Positions 53,225-60,683 of a stretch of 64,000 bases of DNA are shown here, in pieces; positions within the stretch are counted from its first letter, which is position 1; each line of letters starts with the position of its first letter. Below the pieces are notes generated by a model, which saw only the letters and a list, made by a program, of their open reading frames with translations, searched no databases and was not told the origin of the DNA. Source of the DNA: Gemmatimonadota bacterium (lineage in GTDB: Bacteria; Gemmatimonadota; Gemmatimonadetes; Gemmatimonadales; GWC2-71-9); NCBI GenBank assembly GCA_040388535.1, contig JAZKBR010000008.1:158524-222523 (forward strand), read 5' to 3'. A program made the position numbers and the translations under genes.

Positions 53225-53843
53225 CCCTCAGTCTCGCCATCAATCCCAGGTGCGCCTCCAGCTTCAGCTTCTGACTCGCACGGTTCGCGACGAGGATGGC
53301 GCTGCTCTCGAGCATCGTGACGCGTTCGGTGAGTCCGTTGGCCCGCAGCGTCGCCCCCGTATCTACCAGGTCAACGATCCAGTCGGCGAGGCCGAGCAGC
53401 GGGGCCACTTCGACGCTGCCGCTGATCTCGATCACTTCCACGGCGCGCCCCATCGCGGCAAAATGGGCGCGAGCCAATCGCGGGTACTTGCTGGCGACGC
53501 GCGGCGTATTGCCGTGCGCGAGGTTGGGGTAGCTGGTTGACGTTGGTGCCGCGACGACCAGCCGGCAGGCCCCGAAGCCCAGATCGAGCGGTTCGAGCAC
53601 GTCGGCGTCTGCCTCCCGCAACACATCACTGCCAGTCACGCCCAGATCGGCGGCACCCGACTCCACATACACCGGCACATCACCCGGCTTCACTACCAGG
53701 ATCTCGAGGCCGGGCTCGCTGGTGCCGATCAGCAGCTTGCGACCGGCATCGCCATCGACCGTGATCCCGGCGGCGGCGAGTCGCGCGACGGCCCCATCGT
53801 AGAGTCGACCCTTGGCGAGCGCCATGCGAAGCGTGGTGCTCAC
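53220..53843 (-). CDS. hisG: ATP phosphoribosyltransferase, short form
   Basis: The 207-residue enzyme joins ATP and PRPP in the first step of histidine synthesis. It is the short form lacking the C-terminal regulatory domain: MALAKGRLYDGAVARL, DVPVYVESGAADLGVTGSDVL (family-typical), and the PRPP-binding EISGSVEVAPLLGLADWIVDLVDTGATLRANGL. Short HisG requires HisZ, which is encoded just upstream with an ATGA overlap. Its stop codon lies inside a repeat arm. Confidence 0.95.
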   Translation of the reverse strand: MSTTLRMALAKGRLYDGAVARLAAAGITVDGDAGRKLLIGTSEPGLEILVVKPGDVPVYVESGAADLGVTGSDVLREADADVLEPLDLGFGACRLVVAAPTSTSYPNLAHGNTPRVASKYPRLARAHFAAMGRAVEVIEISGSVEVAPLLGLADWIVDLVDTGATLRANGLTERVTMLESSAILVANRASQKLKLEAHLGLMARLRG

Positions 53844-54799
53844 GCGGTCACCTCGGCAAGGGCGTCGATATCGAATGCCACGCCAAGCGCAGGCATCGGC
53901 CGGCCGAAGCGACCCATCAGATCGTCATAGCGCCCGCCCGCGCCAGCTGCCCTGCCACACCCGGCGACGAAGATCTCGAAGTGCATGCCGGTGTAGTAGT
54001 CGAGGCCGCGCACTTCCCCGAGGTCATATACCACGTGCTGTCGCTCTGCCGGAGTCAGGGCGTCGTCGATCGCGAGCAGTTGGATGAGGGCCGGTTGCAC
54101 ACCTTCCGGTGCACTGACGCGCGCCGCTTCGAGGACGCCGCGGCGGCCGATCACGAACGGGAGCGAAGCCAGCTCCCGGGCCGGCGAGTCGAGTCCGGCG
54201 AGGTGCTGTTCGAGGGCCGCCCGGTCCTTCCGATCGATCCATTTCCGGACCTCGGCCCGGCGCTCGGGTGGCAGCGCCGCAAAGCCCGCAGCGAGCACAC
54301 CAGCGTGTCCGAGGTTCAGCTGGTAGTCGGCAAGGCCGAGCGAGCCGAGCAGGGTCAGTGCGAGCCGCACGAGTTCCACATCGCTCGCGACGCCGCTCGC
54401 GCCCATCGTCTCGGCGCCCACCTGCAGGATCTCGCGGGGCCGCCCGGCACGGCCAGGTGCATGGCGATAGACCTTGCCGGAGTACGATATCCGGATCGGT
54501 GGTGCGACGTCCGCAAATGAAGTTGCCGCCACGCGGGCAATCGCGGCGGTGAAGTCGTAGCGCAGCGCGAGGATCCGGCCATCGACATCGGTGAACCGAA
54601 TCAGCTTGTCGGCGATGTCCGCGCCGCCGGCCCGCAGAAAGATCTCGTCATATTCGAAGGTCGGCGGAATCGCCTCGGCGAAACCCGCGGCGTCGAACAC
54701 GGCCATCGCAGCGCGCTGCAGTTCGCGTCGCTGGCGGACGGCCGGGCCGGTGAGATCGAGCGCCCCCGGTGGAATCGGGGCGATGGAAGAACGACTCAC
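53840..54799 (-). CDS. hisZ: ATP phosphoribosyltransferase regulatory subunit HisZ
   Basis: The 319-residue paralogue of histidyl-tRNA synthetase lacks the anticodon-binding domain and confers activity and histidine feedback on short HisG. Class II synthetase-like motifs: PPTFEYDEIFLRAGG, LRYDFTAAIARVAA (motif 2 region), RHAPGRAGRPREILQVGAETMG, and GLDYYTGMHFEIF ... GAGGRYDDLMGRFG. It overlaps hisG downstream and the CNNM gene upstream, both by ATGA. Confidence 0.93.
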   Translation of the reverse strand: MSRSSIAPIPPGALDLTGPAVRQRRELQRAAMAVFDAAGFAEAIPPTFEYDEIFLRAGGADIADKLIRFTDVDGRILALRYDFTAAIARVAATSFADVAPPIRISYSGKVYRHAPGRAGRPREILQVGAETMGASGVASDVELVRLALTLLGSLGLADYQLNLGHAGVLAAGFAALPPERRAEVRKWIDRKDRAALEQHLAGLDSPARELASLPFVIGRRGVLEAARVSAPEGVQPALIQLLAIDDALTPAERQHVVYDLGEVRGLDYYTGMHFEIFVAGCGRAAGAGGRYDDLMGRFGRPMPALGVAFDIDALAEVTA

Positions 54800-56115
54800 G
54801 ACGGCAGCGTCACTTTCACGGTGTCGACACGACGCCCGGCCATCGTGACGATCTGGAATTCGAACGGCGCCACGCTCACGCGATCGCCCTCGCGCGGCAG
54901 GCGACCGAGCTGGCCGAAGAGGAAGCCGCCCACCGTGGTGTAGTCGGCATCATCGAGCTCGGCTTCGAAACGATTGTTGAAATCCGCGACCGTCATCGCG
55001 CCATCGAGCGTGAGTGAACCGTCGGTGGTCGTCGACTTGTGGACCTGTGCCACGGCGTCGTGCTCGTCGAAGATCTCGCCGACGATCTCTTCGAGCAGGT
55101 CTTCCATCGTCACCAGTCCGGCGGTGCCGCCATACTCGTCGAGGACGACAGCGAGATGGGTCTTGAGCCGCTTCATGTCGGTGAGCACATCCTCGACCTC
55201 GCGCGTTCCCGGCACGAAGAGCGGTTCGCGCACGATGCTCTTGACGGTGGCGCCGGGGCGCTGACGTACCGCGCGGAGAATGTCCTTGGCGAGGACCACG
55301 CCGGTGATCTCATCGAGCGATTCGCTGTAGACCGGGTAGCGCGACCGGCCGGCCTCGGCGACGGCATCGGCGGCGGCCTCGACGCTCAGGTCGGCTTCGA
55401 GCGCGATCATTTCGGTGCGCGGTGTCATCACTTCTTCGGCGGTCTTCTCGCTGAACTCGAAGACGCCCTCGAGCAGCCGCGCATCCTGAGCGCCGAGCGA
55501 GCCACCCTCTTCCGATTGCTCGACGAGGATGCGGATCTCCTCGGGTGAGTGGAGTCGGTCGTGGGTCTGGGAGGCCTTGATCCCCGAGATGCGCAGTAAC
55601 GCGCGAGCAGTGTTGTGCAACAGCGCGATCGGGTAATGCATCACCCACGCGAAGCCGATCAGTGGAATCACCAGCCACCGGCTCACCGTCTCGGGGAAGA
55701 GCAACGCCACGGTCTTGGGGACCAGCTCACCGAGCACAATGTGCAGTGTCGTGATGATGGTGAACGCAATCGCCACGGCCACGCCATGCGTCGCAACTGC
55801 CGCAACGGTTGCCGGGAGTCCGCGGAAGAATCCCTCGAGCAGCCGGGCGAGCGCCGGTTCGCCGACCCAGCCCAACCCGAGGGATGCGAGCGTGATCCCC
55901 AGCTGGGTGGCCGAGATGTAGCGATTCAGGGATTGGATGACCCGGAGGGCCAGCGTAGCTTTGCCGTCGCCTTCGCGGGCGCTCTCTTCCAGGCGGGTCT
56001 TCCGGGCTGACACGAGGGCGAATTCGGCGGCGACGAAATAGGCATTTGTCAGCACCAGTGCCAGAACGGCAGCGATGCTCCACGAAATAGACGGCGGCGA
56101 TGCGGTGGTCTCCAT
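54796..56115 (-). CDS. CNNM/CorC (HlyC) family transporter-like protein
   Basis: The 439-residue membrane protein has a DUF21 domain with three or four membrane segments (about 12-180: LALVLTNAYFVAAEFALVSARKTRLEE, GITLASLGLGWVGEPAL), a CBS pair (about 215-335, MTPRTEMIALEAD ... MKRLKTHLAVVLDEYGGTAGLVTMEDLLEEIVGEI) and a CorC_HlyC domain (about 350-435). Relatives transport or sense Mg2+ and are annotated as hemolysin-like. It starts the CNNM-hisZ-hisG operon. Its ATG (CATG with hisD) shares bases with the divergent hisD start. Confidence 0.9.
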   Translation of the reverse strand: METTASPPSISWSIAAVLALVLTNAYFVAAEFALVSARKTRLEESAREGDGKATLALRVIQSLNRYISATQLGITLASLGLGWVGEPALARLLEGFFRGLPATVAAVATHGVAVAIAFTIITTLHIVLGELVPKTVALLFPETVSRWLVIPLIGFAWVMHYPIALLHNTARALLRISGIKASQTHDRLHSPEEIRILVEQSEEGGSLGAQDARLLEGVFEFSEKTAEEVMTPRTEMIALEADLSVEAAADAVAEAGRSRYPVYSESLDEITGVVLAKDILRAVRQRPGATVKSIVREPLFVPGTREVEDVLTDMKRLKTHLAVVLDEYGGTAGLVTMEDLLEEIVGEIFDEHDAVAQVHKSTTTDGSLTLDGAMTVADFNNRFEAELDDADYTTVGGFLFGQLGRLPREGDRVSVAPFEFQIVTMAGRRVDTVKVTLPS

Positions 56116-57454
56116 GACGGGGAAGGTAAGCGGCGGGGCGGAAGGCGGGCGAGAGCCGGTACTAATCCGGAGCTACGACCTCGCCCGGGAGCCCGGGGGC
56201 CTCGACGGGGTACGGGCCCTGCTGCCGCGCCCGGCCGAGAGCGACCTCGCGACCCGCGATGCCGTGGCCGCCATCGTGGCCGATGTCGCGCTGCGCGGCG
56301 ACGCGGCGGTGGCGGAGTACGCGCGTCGCTTCGATGCGAGCGACCTCGCGCCGGCCGAGTGGGAGCTCTCGCCCGCGACCTGCGCTGCGGCCCTGGACCG
56401 GATCCCGCCGGCCTTGCGTGAAGCGCTCCATTTCGCGGCGGACCGGATCCGTCGCTACCACATCCAGCAGATCGACCACGGTTTCGAGCAGCGCGAATCC
56501 GACGGCACACTCCTCGGCATGCGGGTGACGCCGCTCGACGCCGTGGGTCTCTACGTGCCCGGCGGAAAGGCCGCCTATCCCAGCTCCGTGCTGATGAACG
56601 CGATCCCCGCTGTGGTCGCCGGGGTGCGCGAGATCATCGCCGTGACGCCGCCAGGGGGTGCCAATGACGCGGTGCTCGCGGCGCTTTCCCTGAGCGGGGT
56701 CACCCGGGTCTTCAGGGTGGGTGGCGCGCAGGCGGTTGCGGCGCTCGCATATGGCACGGCGACGATCCCCCGCGTCGACAAGATTGTCGGTCCAGGGAAC
56801 CGCTGGGTGGCCGAAGCGAAGCGGCAACTCTTTGGGCAGGTCGGCATCGATATGATCGCCGGGCCGACCGAGGTGCTCATCCTCGCCGACGACAGCGCCG
56901 ATGCCGACAATCTCGCCGCCGACCTCATCGCCCAGGCCGAGCACGACGAAGACGCCGGCGCCTGGCTGGCCACCACCTCGCGTGAACTTGCGCGGGCCAT
57001 CCCGGCCGCACTGGAGCGCGCCCTGGCCCACGCACCCCGGGCCGCCATCGCGCGAGTGGCCCTGGCCCGGCAGGGGCTCATCATCATGGTCCCCGACCGG
57101 GCCCATCTCGTGGCTGTCGCAAACCTCCGGGCCAGCGAGCATCTCGAGATCGTGACCCGCGATGCCGAGGAACTCTCCCGATCGGTGCGTCACGCCGGCG
57201 CCATCTTCCTCGGGCACGATACCCCCGAGCCGGTGGGCGATTACGTCGCCGGCCCGAGCCACGTGCTGCCCACCGGGGGAACCGCGCGCTATGCCTCGCC
57301 GTTGGGCGTATATGATTTCGTCAAGCGGACCTCGGTCGTGCAATACTCGCGGGCTGCCCTCGATGCAGCTGCGCCGCACATCGTGGCGCTCGCTGAGGCC
57401 GAAGGGCTCTTCGGCCACGCGGCATCGGTCCAACGGAGAATGAGGACTCGGTGA
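56114..57454 (+). CDS. hisD: Histidinol dehydrogenase
   Basis: The 446-residue zinc enzyme oxidises L-histidinol to histidine in two NAD-dependent steps. Motifs: GLYVPGGKAAYPSSVLMNAIPA, RVGGAQAVAALAYGTATIPRVDKIVGPGNRWVAEAK, IDMIAGPTEVLILAD (zinc site), and the active-site His/Asp region PSHVLPTGGTARYASPLGVYDFVKRT. ATG at 56114 is the only reasonable start in frame; it is divergent from the CNNM gene with overlapping start codons, and I see no Shine-Dalgarno sequence. It overlaps the CDF gene by GTGA. Confidence 0.95.
   Translation: MTGKVSGGAEGGREPVLIRSYDLAREPGGLDGVRALLPRPAESDLATRDAVAAIVADVALRGDAAVAEYARRFDASDLAPAEWELSPATCAAALDRIPPALREALHFAADRIRRYHIQQIDHGFEQRESDGTLLGMRVTPLDAVGLYVPGGKAAYPSSVLMNAIPAVVAGVREIIAVTPPGGANDAVLAALSLSGVTRVFRVGGAQAVAALAYGTATIPRVDKIVGPGNRWVAEAKRQLFGQVGIDMIAGPTEVLILADDSADADNLAADLIAQAEHDEDAGAWLATTSRELARAIPAALERALAHAPRAAIARVALARQGLIIMVPDRAHLVAVANLRASEHLEIVTRDAEELSRSVRHAGAIFLGHDTPEPVGDYVAGPSHVLPTGGTARYASPLGVYDFVKRTSVVQYSRAALDAAAPHIVALAEAEGLFGHAASVQRRMRTR
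56121..56128 (-). promoter_or_regulatory. Candidate leaderless promoter element of the CNNM-hisZ-hisG operon
   Basis: Minus strand: TACCTTCC, CCGTC, ATG at 56115. The element lies inside the first codons of hisD on the other strand, so this promoter and the hisD 5' end overlap. Confidence 0.4.
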
Positions 57455-58374
57455 CACGCAAGCTCGCCATTGTACTTGGCCTTACCGCGCTCTTCACACT
57501 CGTGGAGATCGTGGGTGGCCTCGTCAGCAATTCGCTGACGCTGCTCGCCGATGCTGGCCATATGGGAACCGACGTCGCTGCGCTCGGGCTCGCGCTGTTC
57601 GGGGCAAAGATCGCCCAGCGGCGCAACGGCGCCGCCCAGCATTTCGGCAACCTGCGCTGGGAGGTGCTCGCCGCGCTGGTGAATGGCCTGGCGCTGTTCG
57701 TGATCGGTCTCGCGATCACCATAGAAGCAGTCGACCGACTCAAGCATCCGCGCCCGATCGATGCCACGCTCTTTGGTGTAGTCGCCAGCGTCGGGCTCGT
57801 CGTGAACGTTCTCTCATTGCGGGTGCTGCACGGACATCACCACCACGATATCAATGTCCGGGGCGCCTACCTCCATATCATGGGCGATATCCTCGGCTCC
57901 GTCGGCGCGATATCGGCCGCCGTGGTGATCCATTTCACCGGGTGGTTACCGGCCGACCCGCTGATCTCGGTGCTGGTTTCGGTGCTGATCCTCCGGAGCG
58001 CCTGGCGTCTGGTCAAGGAGAGCGCCACCATCCTGCTCGACCGCGTGCCGGGGCATGTGGCCCTTGCCGAAGTGGAAGCCCGGCTCCGCCAGCACACCGC
58101 GGTCGATGCGGTTCACGACGTTCACGTCTGGACCGTCGCCAATGGATTGGTGGCAATGAGTGCTCACGTGGTCGTCCCCGCCCTCGAAGAGCACCCCGAG
58201 GTCCTCCGGCAGCTCGAAGTCGAGATGGGAACGCTCGGCATCGGGCATGTCACGATCCAGCTTGAGACCGGTGGGGCGTGTGGGGGGGAGCTCTGTGGCG
58301 ATGCCGAGGCCCCGTCGGGGCCGGCGTCGGTCGGCGGACATGGGGCGCATCACGGGCACAACCACGCCCATTGA
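57451..58374 (+). CDS. Cation diffusion facilitator (CDF) metal exporter
   Basis: The 307-residue protein has six membrane segments (about 8-200) with the transport site HxxxD in helix 2 (ADAGHMGTD, His37/Asp41) and in helix 5 (HIMGD), and a cytoplasmic domain (about 205-275: DAVHDVHVWTVANGLVAMSAHVV) with metal-sensing His. A His-rich loop (LHGHHHHDI) and a His-rich tail (GGHGAHHGHNHAH) favour Zn2+ or similar. The GTG start overlaps the hisD stop. Confidence 0.93.
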   Translation: MTRKLAIVLGLTALFTLVEIVGGLVSNSLTLLADAGHMGTDVAALGLALFGAKIAQRRNGAAQHFGNLRWEVLAALVNGLALFVIGLAITIEAVDRLKHPRPIDATLFGVVASVGLVVNVLSLRVLHGHHHHDINVRGAYLHIMGDILGSVGAISAAVVIHFTGWLPADPLISVLVSVLILRSAWRLVKESATILLDRVPGHVALAEVEARLRQHTAVDAVHDVHVWTVANGLVAMSAHVVVPALEEHPEVLRQLEVEMGTLGIGHVTIQLETGGACGGELCGDAEAPSGPASVGGHGAHHGHNHAH

Positions 58375-58454
58375 TCGGCTTGCGGTGCCCCGGTGCCCCG
58401 GGTATATATGCCGCCCTTGGGTACTTGGGATCTGTCACATAGGGGTCGTTTGCA

Positions 58455-60308
58455 GTGGAAATTCGCAACATCGCCATCATCGCACACGTCGACCATGGCA
58501 AGACAACGCTGGTCGATCAGATGCTCCGGCAGGCCGGCGCCTTCCGCGCCAATCAGCATGTCGAAGAGCGCGTGATGGACTCGAATCCGCTCGAAAAGGA
58601 GCGGGGCATCACGATTCTCGCCAAGAACACCGCCATCACCTGGCACGGTGTGAAGGTGAACATCGTCGATACCCCGGGCCACGCGGACTTCGGGGGTGAA
58701 GTCGAGCGAATCCTGCGGATGGTCGATGGCGTGCTCATTCTGGTCGACGCCGCCGAAGGCCCGATGCCGCAAACCCGCTTCGTGACCCGCAAGGCGCTGG
58801 CCCTCGGCCTGCAGCCGATCGTCGCCATCAACAAGATCGACCGTTCCGATGCCGAGCCGATGCGCGTGCACGATGAAGTGCTCTCGCTGTTCATGGACCT
58901 CGACGCGACCGAAGCGCAGCTCGATTGCCCGTTCCTCTACACCTCCAGCCGTGCCGGTACCGCCACGCACGAACTGGATGAGCCGGGGACCACGCTCGAG
59001 CCGCTGTTTGATACCATCGTGAAGACCGTCCCGGCGCCCACGGGCAACCCGGGCGAACCGTTCCAGATGCTGGTCTCGACCCTCGACTTCTCCTCGTTCC
59101 TGGGCCGGATCGCCATCGGCCGGATCGAGCACGGCACCATCAATGTCGGCGACCAGGTGGCCCTGTTGCCCCTCGGTGAGCCGGGCATGGTCGGTGACGA
59201 GCCGGGCATCGAGCGCAATCGCGTCACCAAGCTCTACACCTTCGACGGCCTCCATCGCATCGAGGTCCAGCACGCATCGGCTGGCGATATCATCGCCCTC
59301 GCCGGCTTCGAGACGCTCGATATCGGCAAGACGTTCACCTCGGTCGACAAGCTCGAGCGGCTCGAAGGGATCGCCGTCGAAGAGCCGACGATCTCGGTCG
59401 ACTTCATTGTGAGCAACTCGCCGTTTGCCGGCCGCGAAGGGAAGTACGTCACCTCGCGCCAGCTGCGCGACCGGCTCTTCAAGGAACTCGAGCGCAACGT
59501 CGCCCTGCGAGTGGAGCCGACCGACTCGCCCGACACGCACTCCGTCTCTGGTCGTGGTGAGCTGCACCTCGGCATCCTGATGGAGACGATGCGCCGTGAG
59601 GGATACGAATTCCAGGTCTCTCGCCCGCGCGTGATCCTCAAGGAAGGCGAGAAGGGCGAACGGCTCGAGCCGTACGAGGAGCTGACCATCGATGTGCCCG
59701 AGGAGTACATGGGCGTCGTGATGGAGAAGCTCGGGCCGCGGCGGTCAGAAATGACCGAAATGCGAAACCCGGGACAGGGTCAGGTGCGTCTGACCTTCCG
59801 GATTCCGTCGCGCGGTCTCTTCGGCTATCGCTCGGAGTTCCTGACGGATACCCGCGGCACCGGCATGATGAATCACCGGTTCCTCGAGTACGGCCCGTGG
59901 GCGGGTCCGCTCAGCGGACGCAAGCGCGGTGTGCTGGTGGCCGATCGCGAGGCCAGTGTGGTCGCGTTCGCCCTGGGTAACCTGCAGGATCGCGCCCAGA
60001 TGTTCGTGGCGCCGGGTGAGCAAGTCTACGAGGGGATGATCGTGGGCGAGAACTCGCGCCCGGCCGATATGGACGTGAACGTGGGCAAGGAAAAGAAGCT
60101 CACGAACATGCGCACGACGGCGACCGACGATAACGTCTCGCTCGAACCGCCTCGCCAGATTACTCTGGAGTACGCGCTCGAGTACATCGAGGAAGACGAG
60201 CTGATCGAAGTGACGCCGCAGAACATCCGGCTCCGCAAGCGGACACTGCAGGCGACCGAGCGCAAGAAGGTCCAGCGTGCGGCGAATCGGGTCGCCGACG
60301 CATCATGA
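58455..60308 (+). CDS. typA: GTPase TypA/BipA
   Basis: This 617-residue ribosome-associated GTPase of the EF-G family affects stress responses and ribosome assembly. G motifs: AHVDHGKTTLVDQML, ERGITILAKNTAITW, DTPGHADFGGEVERIL, INKIDRSDAEP; the TypA-specific C-terminal part includes GRGELHLGILMETMRREGYEFQVSRP and RGTGMMNHRFLEYGPW. GTG at 58455 gives the conserved start (EIRNIAIIAHVDHG). The long leader contains TATATATG and TACTTGGG boxes but no confident promoter. Its last codons overlap the acidic protein gene by ATGA. Confidence 0.97.
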   Translation: MEIRNIAIIAHVDHGKTTLVDQMLRQAGAFRANQHVEERVMDSNPLEKERGITILAKNTAITWHGVKVNIVDTPGHADFGGEVERILRMVDGVLILVDAAEGPMPQTRFVTRKALALGLQPIVAINKIDRSDAEPMRVHDEVLSLFMDLDATEAQLDCPFLYTSSRAGTATHELDEPGTTLEPLFDTIVKTVPAPTGNPGEPFQMLVSTLDFSSFLGRIAIGRIEHGTINVGDQVALLPLGEPGMVGDEPGIERNRVTKLYTFDGLHRIEVQHASAGDIIALAGFETLDIGKTFTSVDKLERLEGIAVEEPTISVDFIVSNSPFAGREGKYVTSRQLRDRLFKELERNVALRVEPTDSPDTHSVSGRGELHLGILMETMRREGYEFQVSRPRVILKEGEKGERLEPYEELTIDVPEEYMGVVMEKLGPRRSEMTEMRNPGQGQVRLTFRIPSRGLFGYRSEFLTDTRGTGMMNHRFLEYGPWAGPLSGRKRGVLVADREASVVAFALGNLQDRAQMFVAPGEQVYEGMIVGENSRPADMDVNVGKEKKLTNMRTTATDDNVSLEPPRQITLEYALEYIEEDELIEVTPQNIRLRKRTLQATERKKVQRAANRVADAS

Positions 60309-60601
60309 GTGGTACGATGGCTGTGGCTGTTCACCCTGAGCTTGGAACCGTGGAGGCTACCATGTCGGCGTGGGAGGCGTCTCTCGAGGCGACGCTGGAC
60401 GGAGGCACCGTTATGCGGCGCCCCTTCGATGAGGACGAAGAGGAAAACTTCGACACCGAGGGCTTCGGATTCGACGAGGACGAGGACGATCTCGACGATG
60501 ACGAGGACGAGGACTTCGAAGACGACGAGGAGGACGCCGAGGACGAAGAGTTCGGCGGCGGCGACTTCGTGTTCGATGAGGACGGCAACGACGACGCCTG
60601 A
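60305..60601 (+). CDS. Small, extremely acidic protein translated after TypA
   Basis: The 98-residue product is split in two: residues 1-40 are ordinary (MSGTMAVAVHPELGTVEATM...), residues 42-98 are a low-complexity acidic tail with 37 Asp/Glu in 57 residues, interrupted by Phe (FGFDEDEDD, FEDDEED, DFVFDED). No fold or family is recognised. ATG at 60305 overlaps the typA stop by ATGA; ATG 60362 is an alternative inside. A coupled acidic partner of a ribosome-bound GTPase might mimic nucleic acid or bind cations, which is speculation. A strong terminator follows. Confidence 0.7.
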   Translation: MSGTMAVAVHPELGTVEATMSAWEASLEATLDGGTVMRRPFDEDEEENFDTEGFGFDEDEDDLDDDEDEDFEDDEEDAEDEEFGGGDFVFDEDGNDDA

Positions 60602-60621
60602 TCCTGCCCCACGCTCTGCTT

Positions 60622-60657
60622 CGACGCCCCGCCTTTCCGGCGGGGCGTCGCCTGTTT
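60622..60657 (+). terminator. Terminator after typA and the acidic protein gene
   Basis: Perfect 12-bp stem CGACGCCCCGCC (60622-60633) with GGCGGGGCGTCG (60639-60650), loop TTTCC, then CCTGTTT. Confidence 0.75.
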
Positions 60658-60683
60658 CAGCCGTTCCGGGCGTATCATAGAGC

